The notes: generated from the sequence alone by a model not told the origin. A DNA stretch of 64,000 nucleotides from Bradyrhizobium sp. LMTR 3 (GCF_001693485.1 NZ_MAXC01000033.1:1-64000); one strand, 5' to 3'. Counted from the stretch's first letter, positions 14,374 to 23,536 are shown. Made by a program: numbers and translations.

Positions 14374-14898
14374 ATGCAGATTGACTGGAACGGCGTCTTC
14401 GTCCCGAGCCTTGGCATCGCCGAAATAGTAGTCCGGGGCACCCTCATGTATCTGGGCCTTTTCTTGATCCTTCGCTTTATGGCGCGACGCCAAGCGGGGC
14501 ACTTTGGGCCGGCTGACCTGCTGGTGATAGTGCTGATTGCGGACGCGGCGCAGAACGGGCTTGGCAAGGAATATCAATCCGTCACCGAAGGTCTGGTCCT
14601 CGTGGCAACCGTTGTAGCCTGGGAATATCTTATCGACTGGCTGACTTTCCGGTTCCCGGCCTTGAGGCCTTTCCTAAGACCTCCTTCTCTGACCTTGATC
14701 CGCGATGGGAAAATTGTCGAAGAGGCAATGCGCAAGGAAATGCTATCGATGGACGAACTCTCATCTCAGCTGCGTCAACAGCAAGTCCGGGAGGTTGCCG
14801 AAGTAGCGCTCGCTAAGCTGGAAGGCGACGGACGCCTCAGCGTACTGCGGCGTGAAAAACCGCAAGCCACCGGATTTAACGTCGAAAACCGTACATAG
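14374..14898 (+). CDS. DUF421 (YetF/YcaP-type) membrane protein
   Basis: 174 residues with three membrane helices (about 17-37, 50-66 and 70-90), then a cytosolic DUF421 domain containing RPFLRPPSLTLIRDGKIVEE and MDELSSQLRQQQV. The RxxAGxF-GPxDLLVxVLIADAAQN segment is the family core. YetF-type proteins are integral membrane proteins linked to stress and sporulation in other bacteria; activity is unknown. GAGGG precedes the ATG at 14374, and the perfect EcfG promoter makes it part of the stress regulon. Confidence 0.85.
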   Translation: MQIDWNGVFVPSLGIAEIVVRGTLMYLGLFLILRFMARRQAGHFGPADLLVIVLIADAAQNGLGKEYQSVTEGLVLVATVVAWEYLIDWLTFRFPALRPFLRPPSLTLIRDGKIVEEAMRKEMLSMDELSSQLRQQQVREVAEVALAKLEGDGRLSVLRREKPQATGFNVENRT

Positions 14899-14944
14899 CG
14901 TGATAGCATCGCGCACAAGCGGAAGCATTCCTCGCCTACGTAGT

Positions 14945-15060
14945 ATCGAGCGCGACGTGACGCGCGTTCTGCACGCCCGATGTGTGGCGCGACACTAACG
15001 CGGATTCATGCCCTTCAGCGGTGAGCCTTGCGTCGCGATCAAATGGCTTGGTTACCGCCG
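14945..15060 (-). pseudogene. Decayed partial copy of the 5' end of the gene at 22010-23287
   Basis: The stretch TATCGAGCGCGACGTGACGC through GTGCCCTTCAGCGG-GAGCCTTGCGT is shared with 23155-23240, with scattered substitutions and small gaps. There it encodes the N-terminal part of the NAD(P)-binding protein; here the frame is broken and no gene remains. It is a short duplicated segment of about 100 bp. Confidence 0.6.
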
Positions 15061-15658
15061 GCTGCGTATCGGGGGCCACGCGCGGCTGAAGCGTCTAACG
15101 GCGTTCCACTTAATCCCAGATTGGGTGGGAAGCTGGCCACGCTAACACGGCGATCGGATGGAAGGGACGGGCAGCCTATGATCTGTTCAAGCTGCTATCG
15201 CGGTAACTGAAGCCGAACTCAAAGACAAAAGATGATCGACAGTGGTCGTCCGGCACCGAGGGTCATTGGTTCGAATTCCTGCGTCGAACCGGACTCGAAT
15301 GAGGAACCCTCAAATTAACGCCGCGTTCTCTCGCCAGGGCAAAACGAACCACAGTACCGATGGTAACGCAGCCTGTCTGACTATCGGAAGTTCATCCGAT
15401 TGCCGTGAGCGCCTCCACGAAGAAGCAGAAGCCACGGTCGAACAAGATAAGTTCGGCCAAGGCGGCTTTCTCAGGCGAAGTCCTCTAAAAGAGCAACGGT
15501 TGTTGCTCGGCAGAGCGGAAGACATAAAGGCAAGAAGACGTCTGAGCGCGTTCGGAAGCAAGTCACGCCTCATTGCGAAGTACAGTAACGTCGCGAGAGT
15601 GCTTGTTAGCTCGCCTTCGCTCAAGGAATTCCCAGTCGATCGTCGGGGGTTAAGTTAA
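15061..15658. other. Intergenic, no convincing gene
   Basis: A 138-residue plus-strand frame at 15242-15658 has no family features and no ribosome site. A GGTTCGAATTCC stretch near 15269 recalls a tRNA T-arm, but the flanks do not pair. Nothing else is supported. Confidence 0.4.
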
Positions 15659-16657
15659 GTGCGAGAGTTTCACTGCCCATCCTGTCAAGAGCAAGTGTCG
15701 TTCGAACAATGCGTATGCACATCCTGCGGCGATCGATTGTTATTTGACCCCGCCACCCTGAAGATCGCACGGCTTCAGGGTGGAAGCCCCTGCGACAATC
15801 GCGAAATCATCGGCTGCAACTGGTCGGTTGAGGGCGGTGGTCGTTATTGTAGCTCCTGCTGCTTCAATCGCACGATACCCAACCTCTCCGTTCCTCGGAA
15901 TATTCTGCTTTGGAGGCGAGTAGAAGAAGCTAAGCGTCGTCTGGTGTATGATCTACGCCGTCTCCAGCTCCCGCTCGTTTCGCGAACCGGTGTCCAAGTC
16001 GCATTTGATATTCTCTCGGAAGAGACGGGACCAGTTCTGACAGGCCATCTCTCTGGTCTCATCACGCTAAACCTTGCGGAGGCCGATGACGTCGAGCGCG
16101 AGTCACGTCGCGCAGCTTTTAGGGAGCCCTACCGTACTTTACTCGGTCACTTTCGACATGAGATTGGCCACTTTTATTGGGATCTGCTGGTCGAGGGTTC
16201 TAAACTACGGGCCCCCTTCAATCTGATCTTCGGAGACGCTGCGCAGGACTATCATGGCGCTCTCGATCGCTATTACAAGCGCGCCGAGAGTGCCTATGAC
16301 CGCAAGAGCTTTATCAGTGAATACGCGACCTCGCATCCTTGGGAGGATTGGGCCGAGACGTTCGCTCACTTCCTTCATATTGTGTCGACCCTCGATACGC
16401 TGGCTGGCTTGCCATTGGCGCTCGATGATCGCACGAAGCAGGTCCTGAAAGATCCTTATCTTGAAAGCGATTTCGAGGCGCTACTGGCGTCGTGGAAGCC
16501 CGTCGCCCGCTCGATCAACGAACTGAACCGATCGTTGGGGCTGGGCGATGCATATCCATTTGAACTGGCTCCAGCTATCATCGGCAAGCTGCATCTTGTT
16601 CATATGGCAATTGGGCAATTTCCTAGCGGGTCTCCGCACTCGCCGGTGAATCTCTAA
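15659..16657 (+). CDS. Zinc-ribbon putative metallopeptidase
   Basis: 332 residues from a GTG start. The N-terminus is a cysteine-rich double zinc ribbon (CPSC, CTSC, later CSSCC). The C-terminal domain has HEIGH at 167-171 (HExxH zinc site with catalytic Glu168) and a downstream HPWEDWAETFAHF that provides a third ligand. This matches the family annotated as putative zinc-binding metallopeptidases. There is no signal peptide, so the product is cytosolic. Substrate unknown. It stands alone without visible promoter motifs. Confidence 0.85.
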   Translation: MREFHCPSCQEQVSFEQCVCTSCGDRLLFDPATLKIARLQGGSPCDNREIIGCNWSVEGGGRYCSSCCFNRTIPNLSVPRNILLWRRVEEAKRRLVYDLRRLQLPLVSRTGVQVAFDILSEETGPVLTGHLSGLITLNLAEADDVERESRRAAFREPYRTLLGHFRHEIGHFYWDLLVEGSKLRAPFNLIFGDAAQDYHGALDRYYKRAESAYDRKSFISEYATSHPWEDWAETFAHFLHIVSTLDTLAGLPLALDDRTKQVLKDPYLESDFEALLASWKPVARSINELNRSLGLGDAYPFELAPAIIGKLHLVHMAIGQFPSGSPHSPVNL

Positions 16658-16756
16658 CGCCGTTTCGCCACTGCCCATTGACTGGCGATGGCTATGGTCG
16701 ATTTCAGAAATGCGTCCGCGTTGTCGGAAGCTGCGATTGTAGCAGCGGCGAACTGT

Positions 16757-16948
16757 TCAGGTGGATAGTTGGTCTGACTGTTGAAGATTCACTTCCTTGT
16801 TTATGGCTGAGATTGAGTTGCCGACTTTCAACGCGACCTGAGTAAGCTCGGTCTCGGAAACCCGTAGTCTCTTGCGCAGCACACGAACCTGGACGCGATC
16901 GGCCAAGTCGAGCCGATTGCGGAAGTAACGAGGTTTAGGCGGACGCAT
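16757..16948 (-). CDS. DUF3606 protein
   Basis: 63 residues: a basic lead MRPPKPRYFRNRLDLADRVQ, then VRVLRKRLRVSETELTQVALKVGNSISAINKEV. The LRVSExxLxxVxxKVGNSxxAI pattern is the DUF3606 signature, a small helical domain of unknown role that is widespread in rhizobia. The ATG at 16948 is chosen because the EcfG -10 box overlaps the earlier ATG at 16975. Monocistronic and stress-controlled by inference. Confidence 0.8.
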   Translation of the reverse strand: MRPPKPRYFRNRLDLADRVQVRVLRKRLRVSETELTQVALKVGNSISAINKEVNLQQSDQLST

Positions 16949-16970
16949 CGTTAGGCTCCTATTCTTAGCC

Positions 16971-16995
16971 AACATGCACTTGGATCATTAGTTCC
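16971..16995 (-). promoter_or_regulatory. EcfG-type promoter of the DUF3606 gene
   Basis: Minus-strand GGAAC at 16991-16995, 16 nt, TGTT at 16971-16974. It sets the transcript start below 16975 and so the start codon at 16948. Confidence 0.6.
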
Positions 16996-17351
16996 CGGCT
17001 TCGCGGCGAGGCGCGGGCCGAAGCTGCTTCGGCGGTGTGGTTCCGGGCTAGACACGCGGGCCATCCAATCCACTGTTACGATCCGGAGAGTCAAAGCGCG
17101 CGTTCCTGATCGGCCGTGGCGGAAGTGTGAGGGACGCTGGGAATGAAAGGACGGTGACAGATCAGGGCTAATCAGTCATTTTGGCACGTATTGTCGCCCA
17201 TTGAACTGCTCCGGCCATGGCATTCAGATCAAGCAGCAGTAAGAATATGGACTGAGGACGATGATCGGCCTGGCCCTTTCTGACCTCGTCCAATGTCCGC
17301 TTATGGCGGCATCACGTGGCTCTGGAAGGGGACGAAGCCGTGGCGACGTGT
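16996..17351. other. Intergenic, nothing recognised
   Basis: About 350 bp with no gene, repeat or regulatory site that I can support. Confidence 0.4.
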
Positions 17352-17870
17352 TCAAAGCACCTCAACGCGAACCTGAGCCACGCCGCGTTCCGTGATCCCT
17401 AAAGTGCGTGCGGCACCGAGTGAAAGGTCGAGGACGCGATCGCGAATCCAGGGACCGCGGTCGACAATACGCACTATCACTGTCTTGGTGCTGGCAAGAT
17501 CAGTTACGCGAACTCTTGTGCCGAAGGGCAGGCTGCGGTGAGCTGCGGTCATGGCATACCGATCGAAAGTCGCGCCGCTAGCCGTTTTGCGCTTCGAATA
17601 CGAATAGAAGGACGCTTTTCCGGAGAAGGCCCGACTGGGAGATCGAGGACCTAAGCGACCTTCGGATGATTGCGTCGGTTGTTGTGCTTTCTGGGGCGGG
17701 TCTGGTGATTTCTGCTTCGTTTGGTCGGGTGCTTCAGGAGCCGGTTCCGCGCGGGCTTTCGGAATAATAGACCATCTATCATTGAAGTCTTGTGCTGCAG
17801 CAGAATTTACATGGACGCCTAACCAAGCCGGGATTATCGCAGCCGCGACTATTCTAAACAGAAGACGCAT
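17352..17870 (-). CDS. rlpA: RlpA-like septal/rare lipoprotein A family protein
   Basis: 172 residues with a signal peptide (MRLLFRIVAAAIIPAWLGV), a Pro/Gln-rich linker (about 35-78) and a C-terminal double-psi beta-barrel (about 83-170): GKASFYSYSKRKTASGATFD, AMTAAHRSLPFGTRVRVTDL, VRIVDRGPW. RlpA enzymes cleave naked peptidoglycan glycan strands in the periplasm. There is no lipobox Cys, so it is probably soluble, and there is no SPOR domain. GAGGTTGATC precedes the ATG at 17870; the frame extending to 17906 lacks such a site. Confidence 0.85.
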   Translation of the reverse strand: MRLLFRIVAAAIIPAWLGVHVNSAAAQDFNDRWSIIPKARAEPAPEAPDQTKQKSPDPPQKAQQPTQSSEGRLGPRSPSRAFSGKASFYSYSKRKTASGATFDRYAMTAAHRSLPFGTRVRVTDLASTKTVIVRIVDRGPWIRDRVLDLSLGAARTLGITERGVAQVRVEVL

Positions 17871-18532
17871 GATCAACCTCACGAACAATGAGAAACAAAA
17901 AGACAATGTAATCCCGTGAAGCTGTGTTCCTCCGAGATGTAGAGCTGCCTGCGTAATAACGGTGGTACGGTACCGATGAATTCGAGATTTGTGGACGTTG
18001 GCGTGCTTGGAGGCGCTGCAACAAGAGCAGAGTCTTTGTCTCGTTTCGCGCGGATATCCCTCAAAGCAGGCTTATCGTTGCTCGCCTGCATTACTTCAAC
18101 GGCGCGATTGTCCCTGTCGATGGCGATTTTCTCCCGGCATGGTTAGGCTTTGTCCTGAATTCTTTTCGCATTCGGTTACGGCGCGGAAGAGGAGCGTGCC
18201 GGCTTTGTGCCAGCCGGCGGACCGGGGTTGCGCTGTTTCGCGCCCGCCCCATTGCGCTTGCCCTGCCTTGGCTCATACTGATGCGTGGCTCACGTGACGG
18301 GCAAGTACCGTTACGCGTGCAGCAATTGCCGCACCGGGCTCTCGTGAACCGAGCCGCGCCGCGTCTCGGTAGGGTAGGCGCGGGAACCTCGAAGAGGATA
18401 TCCCTAGGCCTCCCCCCAAACCGTGCGGGCATTTTTCAATGCACACGGCTTTCCATACGCGCATACGGCAGCCGCCGACCTGAGCGCTGCTATCTGACTA
18501 ATAAGCTACATTGCGCCTGACCGACGTCCCAC
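17871..18532. other. Intergenic, no convincing gene
   Basis: About 660 bp with several frames of no recognisable character. Nothing beyond the neighbouring sRNA element is supported. Confidence 0.4.
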
Positions 18533-18627
18533 AAACAAAAAGCAGCCCCTGGAGCGCCGGGGCCGTCAGTTTGGGGGGAATCGAACTTTGAGCTTTTGGT
18601 GCAAGTGCCGTAGTCCAATCGGCACAG
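18533..18627 (-). ncRNA. Candidate sRNA, copy D
   Basis: Minus-strand GGAAC at 18654-18658 (GGAGGAACGATG), 16 nt, then TATT instead of TGTT, so the promoter may be weak. The RNA keeps CTGTGCCG...CGGCACTTG (6-bp stem) and CCAAACTGACGGCCCC...GGGGCTGCTTTTTG. The match to copy C extends over most of its length. Confidence 0.5.
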
Positions 18628-18658
18628 AGCCGGAATACGTTTAGGGCAACATCGTTCC

Positions 18659-19011
18659 TCCGAAAATTCATTTCCGGCGAGCTCCTAACCGATCCGAAGC
18701 AAAGGGATCGGTTTGGATGCTCAACGATGCGGACAGCTATCAGGCAGCAGCTCGGCCGGCGAAGAGGTCACGGACGCGGATACGCTATTTAGCAAGCTCA
18801 AGGCGCAGGTGAAAACCGACCGCAATAGTAAAGGCCAACTCAACTGTTGCAAAGAAGACCCCGAAGACTTCGACTTCGAGGCCGGTGAAAGGCTCAACGA
18901 GACAGCCGAGCGATCCTGACCGATGCAACGCGCCCGATCGTCATTTTCAACCGCGCAGGGACGACAGTCACGGTGGTCAAACGCGAACTTGAGCGAGGGG
19001 ACTAAGCCGCC
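18659..19011. other. Intergenic with possible remnants
   Basis: A 68-residue plus-strand frame at 18713-18919 and a short tail ending near 19005 (ATRPIVIFNRAGTTVTVV) look like disrupted coding sequence, but neither has a start site or a recognised family. Confidence 0.3.
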
Positions 19012-19200
19012 TCAGTTGGCCGAAACATGGCCTTCGTCTACCCAGATCAGCGTGTCGCAGCGAACGCAGCGATAGACGTAGACGGTGGATTGGTTTTTTG
19101 TGTTCGGCATGCGCAGGTAGAGGCGAGGGACCCCATCGCATTTGGGGCAGTGGCTTGGTGTCTCTTGCGGCAATTGCTGCACGGCGCACGCTATTTTCAA
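19012..19200 (-). CDS. Small zinc-ribbon protein
   Basis: 62 residues with two CxxC knuckles, CPKC (position about 18) and CVRC (about 45), separated by PRLYLRMPNTKNQSTVYVYR: a typical single zinc ribbon of two strands. A role in nucleic acid or protein binding is possible. No operon partner and no clear promoter. Such short ribbons are common in this group with unknown function. Confidence 0.65.
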   Translation of the reverse strand: MKIACAVQQLPQETPSHCPKCDGVPRLYLRMPNTKNQSTVYVYRCVRCDTLIWVDEGHVSAN

Positions 19201-19345
19201 TGGCGGGAGCGCAGTCGCGCTCTCGCATAAAAACTATGTCACTGCCCGCCGCAAAATGGTTCAAAGGAAGTCATCCCACTGTTCGTGATGTAGGAACAGA
19301 CCCGAGCCTGCTGCTTTCCTAATCTTTGGAGAGATGGAGGCGCGA

Positions 19346-19927
19346 ATGCCCCGTTATTATTTTGACATACGAGAAGGCGACGAATTCGCCCCTGACGATG
19401 AGGGTTTGGAACTCTCCTCCATCCAGGCGGTGCAGGAACAGGCCGCTCGATCACTGGCGGATATGGCCCGGGATGCCGTTTGGACGCGATACGGCGGAGC
19501 GGAGCATTGGATGGCAATCGAGGTCCGGGATGATAGTGGGCCTTTGCTACAGGTTAAGCTCACGTTCGAGGTTGACCGGTACAAGCACTACGGCGCCGCC
19601 CCTGCCACTCAGTTCAGTACCTCATATTCGAATGCCACGCCTTCCACGTCGCAGATCAAGTTTCAGCCGCGCCCACGTTGGGGACCTCCGCGTGATCGAT
19701 ACCGCGGCCGGGCGCGGCCGGATCGCGGCAAAGTGCCTAAATCGCTCTCGGAACAACACAATGGACCTAGCAGTGGTTGCAGTCCTGGGGCCGGCCATTC
19801 GCTCATATGCGAGCCGGTCTCGGCTCGTCCCGCTTTCCGTTCGATAGCGTCGTTGTACGCTCGGAGCGATTCGGCTTCCTCACGCATGCGCGTCGGCCGA
19901 TCGGCGAGGCGTTCTTCGAAGGACTGA
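19346..19927 (+). CDS. DUF6894 protein with an unusual C-terminal extension
   Basis: 193 residues. Residues 1-85 are a standard DUF6894 domain (MPRYYFDIREGDEFAPDDEG, SSIQAVQEQAARSLADMARD, LLQVKLTFEVDR). The following 105 residues are Ser/Arg/Pro-rich and without family features (RPRWGPPRDRYRGRARPDRG), and probably arise from loss of the original stop. The first copy (825-1073) stops at the domain end. AGGCGCGA precedes the ATG at 19346. A GGAAC box lies upstream at 19293 but without a good -10. Confidence 0.75.
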   Translation: MPRYYFDIREGDEFAPDDEGLELSSIQAVQEQAARSLADMARDAVWTRYGGAEHWMAIEVRDDSGPLLQVKLTFEVDRYKHYGAAPATQFSTSYSNATPSTSQIKFQPRPRWGPPRDRYRGRARPDRGKVPKSLSEQHNGPSSGCSPGAGHSLICEPVSARPAFRSIASLYARSDSASSRMRVGRSARRSSKD

Positions 19928-19935
19928 ATTCTGTC

Positions 19936-21204
19936 TTATTCGGCCTGTTCAATCGCGGCTGGCATTTTTGCTACCGACATCAGCGATCGGGCGACCTGGT
20001 TGAGTAACTGATCCGAGTTCTCTTCTTCTGCCAGCGACTTCGACAGCAGCGTGACGACCGCGCTGTGGCGTAATTGCTGCGCAAGGTTCTTCGCCGTCGT
20101 GTAAGCCGAGATCTCATAGTGCTCCACGCGCTGCGCCGCCCCGATCAGCGCGAGGTCGGCGGCCGCCGCTTCCTTTTCTTCGCCTTCCGCCATGATCTCC
20201 TGGCCTTCCTCGACAAGCCCCATCATGCCCCTGCAAGGTTTGGCGCGAGCCGTCTTGCCGAGGAGCTCAAAGCACTCATTGATGCGCTCCACCTGATTCT
20301 CGGTCTCGACGAGATGCTGCTCGAAGAGTTCGCGCAATTGATCGAAGCGCGCGGCTTCCGCCATTTTGGGAAGCGCCTTCGTAAGTTGCTTCTCGGCGTG
20401 AAGGATGTCACGAAGCTCATCGATCAACAGGTCGCTCAAGCCGGCTTGCTCGGCCGGCGGCGAACTTTCCGTAACGATTTCTGTAGAGGCGCCGGGTTCG
20501 GCCTGTATGGCCGGCGATTCTGTAAAAACCCAGCCGTTGCCCTCGTTCCATGGACCGCGAGTGTCGATCTCACCATGCTCTCCCGTTCCGGTGGAGCCGT
20601 TGAAGAACTGGTCGACCAATCCTGGCGTCGGCGCGATGCGACCGATGCTGAAGGCCGGCTTGCTCATGCTCTCGAGCGCCAACGCGAAGGCCTTCATGTG
20701 GGTAATTTCCCGGGTCATCAGGAACTGCAGCGCGTCCTTGGTGCCGGCGTCATCGCAGAAATTGATCAGCCGCTCATAAACGATCTTGGCGCGGGCTTCG
20801 GCGGCGATGTTGCTGCGCAGGTCGACGTCAAGCTCGCCCGTGATCTTGAGATAATCGGCAGTCCAGGCGTTGCCCTGGGAATTGAACAGATTCACTCCGC
20901 CGCCGCCCGCGATCGCAATCAGGGGATCGGCTTCGGCCGCCTGACGATCGAACTTCGTCGGTTGGAGGTGCATGCGGGCAAGGGTGCCCACGATTTCGAG
21001 ATGGCTCAGTTCTTCGGTGCCGATATCCATCAGCAGATCTTTGCGATCCGGATCCTCGCAGTTCAGGCCCTGAATCGAGTATTGCATCGCGGCCGCGAGT
21101 TCGCCGTTGGCGCCGCCGAACTGTTCAAGAAGCATATTGCCAAAACGAGGGTCCGGTTCATCGACGCGGACGGTGAACATCAGCTTTTTGACATGGTGAT
21201 ACAT
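19936..21204 (-). CDS. Manganese catalase fused to DUF892, copy 2
   Basis: 422 residues, closely similar to the protein at 12910-14193 along the whole length, including Glu35, Glu65, His68, Glu136, His169 and the C-terminal ferritin-like DUF892 domain (GLSDLLIDELRDILHAEKQL). It differs mainly in the linker (about 225-255) and lacks the extra acidic EEKEEKE run of copy 1. It removes hydrogen peroxide in the cytosol. This copy has a perfect EcfG promoter, so it is probably the general stress form. A third, truncated copy lies at 35590-35790. Confidence 0.92.
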   Translation of the reverse strand: MYHHVKKLMFTVRVDEPDPRFGNMLLEQFGGANGELAAAMQYSIQGLNCEDPDRKDLLMDIGTEELSHLEIVGTLARMHLQPTKFDRQAAEADPLIAIAGGGGVNLFNSQGNAWTADYLKITGELDVDLRSNIAAEARAKIVYERLINFCDDAGTKDALQFLMTREITHMKAFALALESMSKPAFSIGRIAPTPGLVDQFFNGSTGTGEHGEIDTRGPWNEGNGWVFTESPAIQAEPGASTEIVTESSPPAEQAGLSDLLIDELRDILHAEKQLTKALPKMAEAARFDQLRELFEQHLVETENQVERINECFELLGKTARAKPCRGMMGLVEEGQEIMAEGEEKEAAAADLALIGAAQRVEHYEISAYTTAKNLAQQLRHSAVVTLLSKSLAEEENSDQLLNQVARSLMSVAKMPAAIEQAE

Positions 21205-21239
21205 AGAGCGCCTCGGGAGCCAGAGAGAATATCATCCCG

Positions 21240-21264
21240 AACGGTATCCAGTGTCGTTTGTTCC
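21240..21264 (-). promoter_or_regulatory. EcfG-type promoter of Mn-catalase copy 2
   Basis: Minus-strand GGAAC at 21260-21264, 16 nt, CGTT at 21240-21243; 36 bp upstream of the ATG at 21204. Confidence 0.8.
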
Positions 21265-21530
21265 TACGCGGACGAAGGATTCACTCCGGGGGTGCCATCA
21301 TCGATTTAGAGATAAGCCGGGCGCGAATAAAGAGCGCATCTCGGCTTCGATAGGAACATTGGTCGCCAGTATAATGTTTCCGCCAATTTGGCCGGGGTTG
21401 GGAATGGATTGGCAAATGACTTCGATGGCTCGCGCAACTCGCGATTAGCTGACATTCAACCCACGATCCGGCACAGACGATACGTGCTAACCGGATGTCT
21501 CATTCAGCGTCTTTGACCAAGTACATCATA

Positions 21531-22010
21531 CTAATCCCAGTATGGAATAGGTGGGCGGGCAATCATCAGCCAGAAGATCATGAGCACTGCGGCGAATGCC
21601 GGAAATCCGAAGGCAAACCACCAGCGGAAAAGACGGTAATACTCGGCTGGCAGCTTGGCGTTCGTCTCGACCGCATGGATGGCAAGATCTCGCATCCGCA
21701 TCTGCATCCACACCACCGGCAGCCAAAAGGCGCCGGTCACGAGATAGAGCACGATGGAGGCGGCAATCCATCCATCACCCAGAGAATATCCGCTCGACCA
21801 CGCCAGCCACGTGCCGGTGATCGGCTGAAGAATTATTGCACTCGCCGTAAACAGGAAATCGGCCAACACCACCGTCCGCGCAACACCGGCGATCTCGCGG
21901 GGATCGCCGCGCAGATGCGCCACCAGCATGAAGAAGGCGATGCCGGCGCCGGTGCCGAGCAGGACGGCAGCGCCGATGATATGCACCATCTTGAGGAGAA
22001 GGTAGAGCAT
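21531..22010 (-). CDS. DUF2269-type integral membrane protein
   Basis: 159 residues with four membrane segments (about 5-27, 45-68, 77-98, 128-152). MLYLLLKMVHIIGAAVLLGT and the His-containing first helix are typical of the DUF2269 family. Its start overlaps the stop of the upstream gene (TAATG), so translation is coupled. The partner is an NAD(P)-binding/DoxX protein and the pair is often kept together. Function unknown, perhaps membrane redox. Confidence 0.8.
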   Translation of the reverse strand: MLYLLLKMVHIIGAAVLLGTGAGIAFFMLVAHLRGDPREIAGVARTVVLADFLFTASAIILQPITGTWLAWSSGYSLGDGWIAASIVLYLVTGAFWLPVVWMQMRMRDLAIHAVETNAKLPAEYYRLFRWWFAFGFPAFAAVLMIFWLMIARPPIPYWD

Positions 22011-23287
22011 TAGCGATCCTCCCGAATCGCCATAGCGACCAGATTGAGCATCAACACCGGCCAGATCTTCAGCATCGGCCCGAGCGGATCGGCCCACAAT
22101 CGCGGTACCAGCGTCGTTCCGATCACGACATAGACCAAAGAAATGATGAGGGCCGCCCAAAGGCCATAGCGGCTCGACGGTCGCCAGAGAATAGCCAGGC
22201 CAATGAGGATGTCGGCGAGCGCTCCCGCGATGACCGTGAGCGCAGCGAAATTTTCCCCCAGCCCGCCTTCCCGGACATACGACATACCGATTTCCCAGCC
22301 GGGTCCGAGTGAGATGATGCCGGTGACGATCCAAAATAGGCCGAAGACGCCGAATATCAGCGGCTTCAGCGCGTATAGCCGCGCAAACCAGCGTTCCTGA
22401 ACCGAGGCGGGCTCTAGTGCGAGTGCGGTCTCAATGTCGCGTGGCTCCGCGCCCGTCGCCTGACGCCAAGGACTGGGATCGCCGGTCGCGCCGCGCCGCA
22501 TTTCCGCCTGTGCCGTCGAGTTGACCGGCGTTCGCCAGCCCAGCATCTGCGCGACATCTCCCGCACGATAAGCGGCGGAGGCCACCCATGCGGGCAGTTG
22601 GAAGCGGTAAGCGGGCCGCCTTCGCAGCCAGTGGCGAAACAGCGCGACGGCGTCGCTGAACGCCATCTGCCGCGGGCCGGCCAGATCCAGTACGACACGC
22701 GAGGGTGCGTCCGGCTTCAGAAAGTAGAGGACCGTTTCGATGACATCATCCAGATGCACCGGCTGAATCGGCGCCGTGCCGGGCATGACCGGTAGAACCG
22801 GTAGTGACGCAAGCCCGCGCAACAGCGCGCTGCCGCCATAGGCGGCCCGGCCGACCACGACGGAAGGCCGCAGCACGACCCAATCAAGGTCGCGCGCCAT
22901 CAGCGCGGCTTCGCCCTCCTGCTTGGTGCGTGAAAAGTCGCTTCGTGCTTCGCGATTGGTGCCGATCGCAGAAAAGAGGATCACGCGGCGGACGCCTGCG
23001 CTTTCGCAGGCCGCGTACAGCGCCGCGCTGCCCGCGACATGAACGCCCTGCATGTCCTGTCCCTGCAGCGCACCCGCCGCATTGATGACGGCATCGATAC
23101 CTGCAAGGACTGGCTTCCACGCGGAAGCATCCGTCGCCTGCGCAATATCGAGCGCGACGTGACGCGCGTTCGGCACCCCCCCCGATGTGTGTCGCGACAG
23201 CAATACGCATTCGTGCCCTTCAGCGGCGAGCCTTGCGTGGATCGCCGATCCAATAAGGCCCGTACCGCCAACGAGAAGGATACGCAT
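22010..23287 (-). CDS. NAD(P)-binding epimerase-like protein fused to a DoxX-like membrane domain
   Basis: 425 residues. The N-terminal Rossmann domain (MRILLVGGTGLIGSAIHARL, with GGTGxIG) resembles NmrA/extended SDR proteins and has the GxxGxxG cofactor site but no clear YxxxK pair. From about residue 290 four membrane helices follow (KPLIFGVFGLFWIVTGIISL and others), as in the DoxX family. It probably couples NAD(P) sensing or redox to the membrane. Translation is coupled to the DUF2269 gene. A short piece of its 5' region is duplicated at 14945-15060. Confidence 0.85.
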   Translation of the reverse strand: MRILLVGGTGLIGSAIHARLAAEGHECVLLSRHTSGGVPNARHVALDIAQATDASAWKPVLAGIDAVINAAGALQGQDMQGVHVAGSAALYAACESAGVRRVILFSAIGTNREARSDFSRTKQEGEAALMARDLDWVVLRPSVVVGRAAYGGSALLRGLASLPVLPVMPGTAPIQPVHLDDVIETVLYFLKPDAPSRVVLDLAGPRQMAFSDAVALFRHWLRRRPAYRFQLPAWVASAAYRAGDVAQMLGWRTPVNSTAQAEMRRGATGDPSPWRQATGAEPRDIETALALEPASVQERWFARLYALKPLIFGVFGLFWIVTGIISLGPGWEIGMSYVREGGLGENFAALTVIAGALADILIGLAILWRPSSRYGLWAALIISLVYVVIGTTLVPRLWADPLGPMLKIWPVLMLNLVAMAIREDR

Positions 23288-23536
23288 TGAGCTAGTCCTT
23301 TCGCTTGCCGGGCGCGATACCGCAATTCTATGCCCGCGGCAAAGGAATGGGCCGATAGCCACTTGCCATTCCTGTTTCGGAGCCAGTTCCTTAAGCGACC
23401 TAGCCCCGCTGCAATTATTCCAAGCTGGATGAGTTGGTTTCAACGTTGGTAAAGAACTGCGGCCGCCTTTGAGCCGCTTAGGACCTTGCCGCGATCTGGC
23501 GCGTTGAAATGCGCTTTCCTTTCGAATCCATGAGCC

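Noticed and set aside
15255..15300. tRNA-like GGTTCGAATTCC segment
   Set aside because: The flanks do not form a T-stem or an acceptor stem, and no anticodon arm precedes it.
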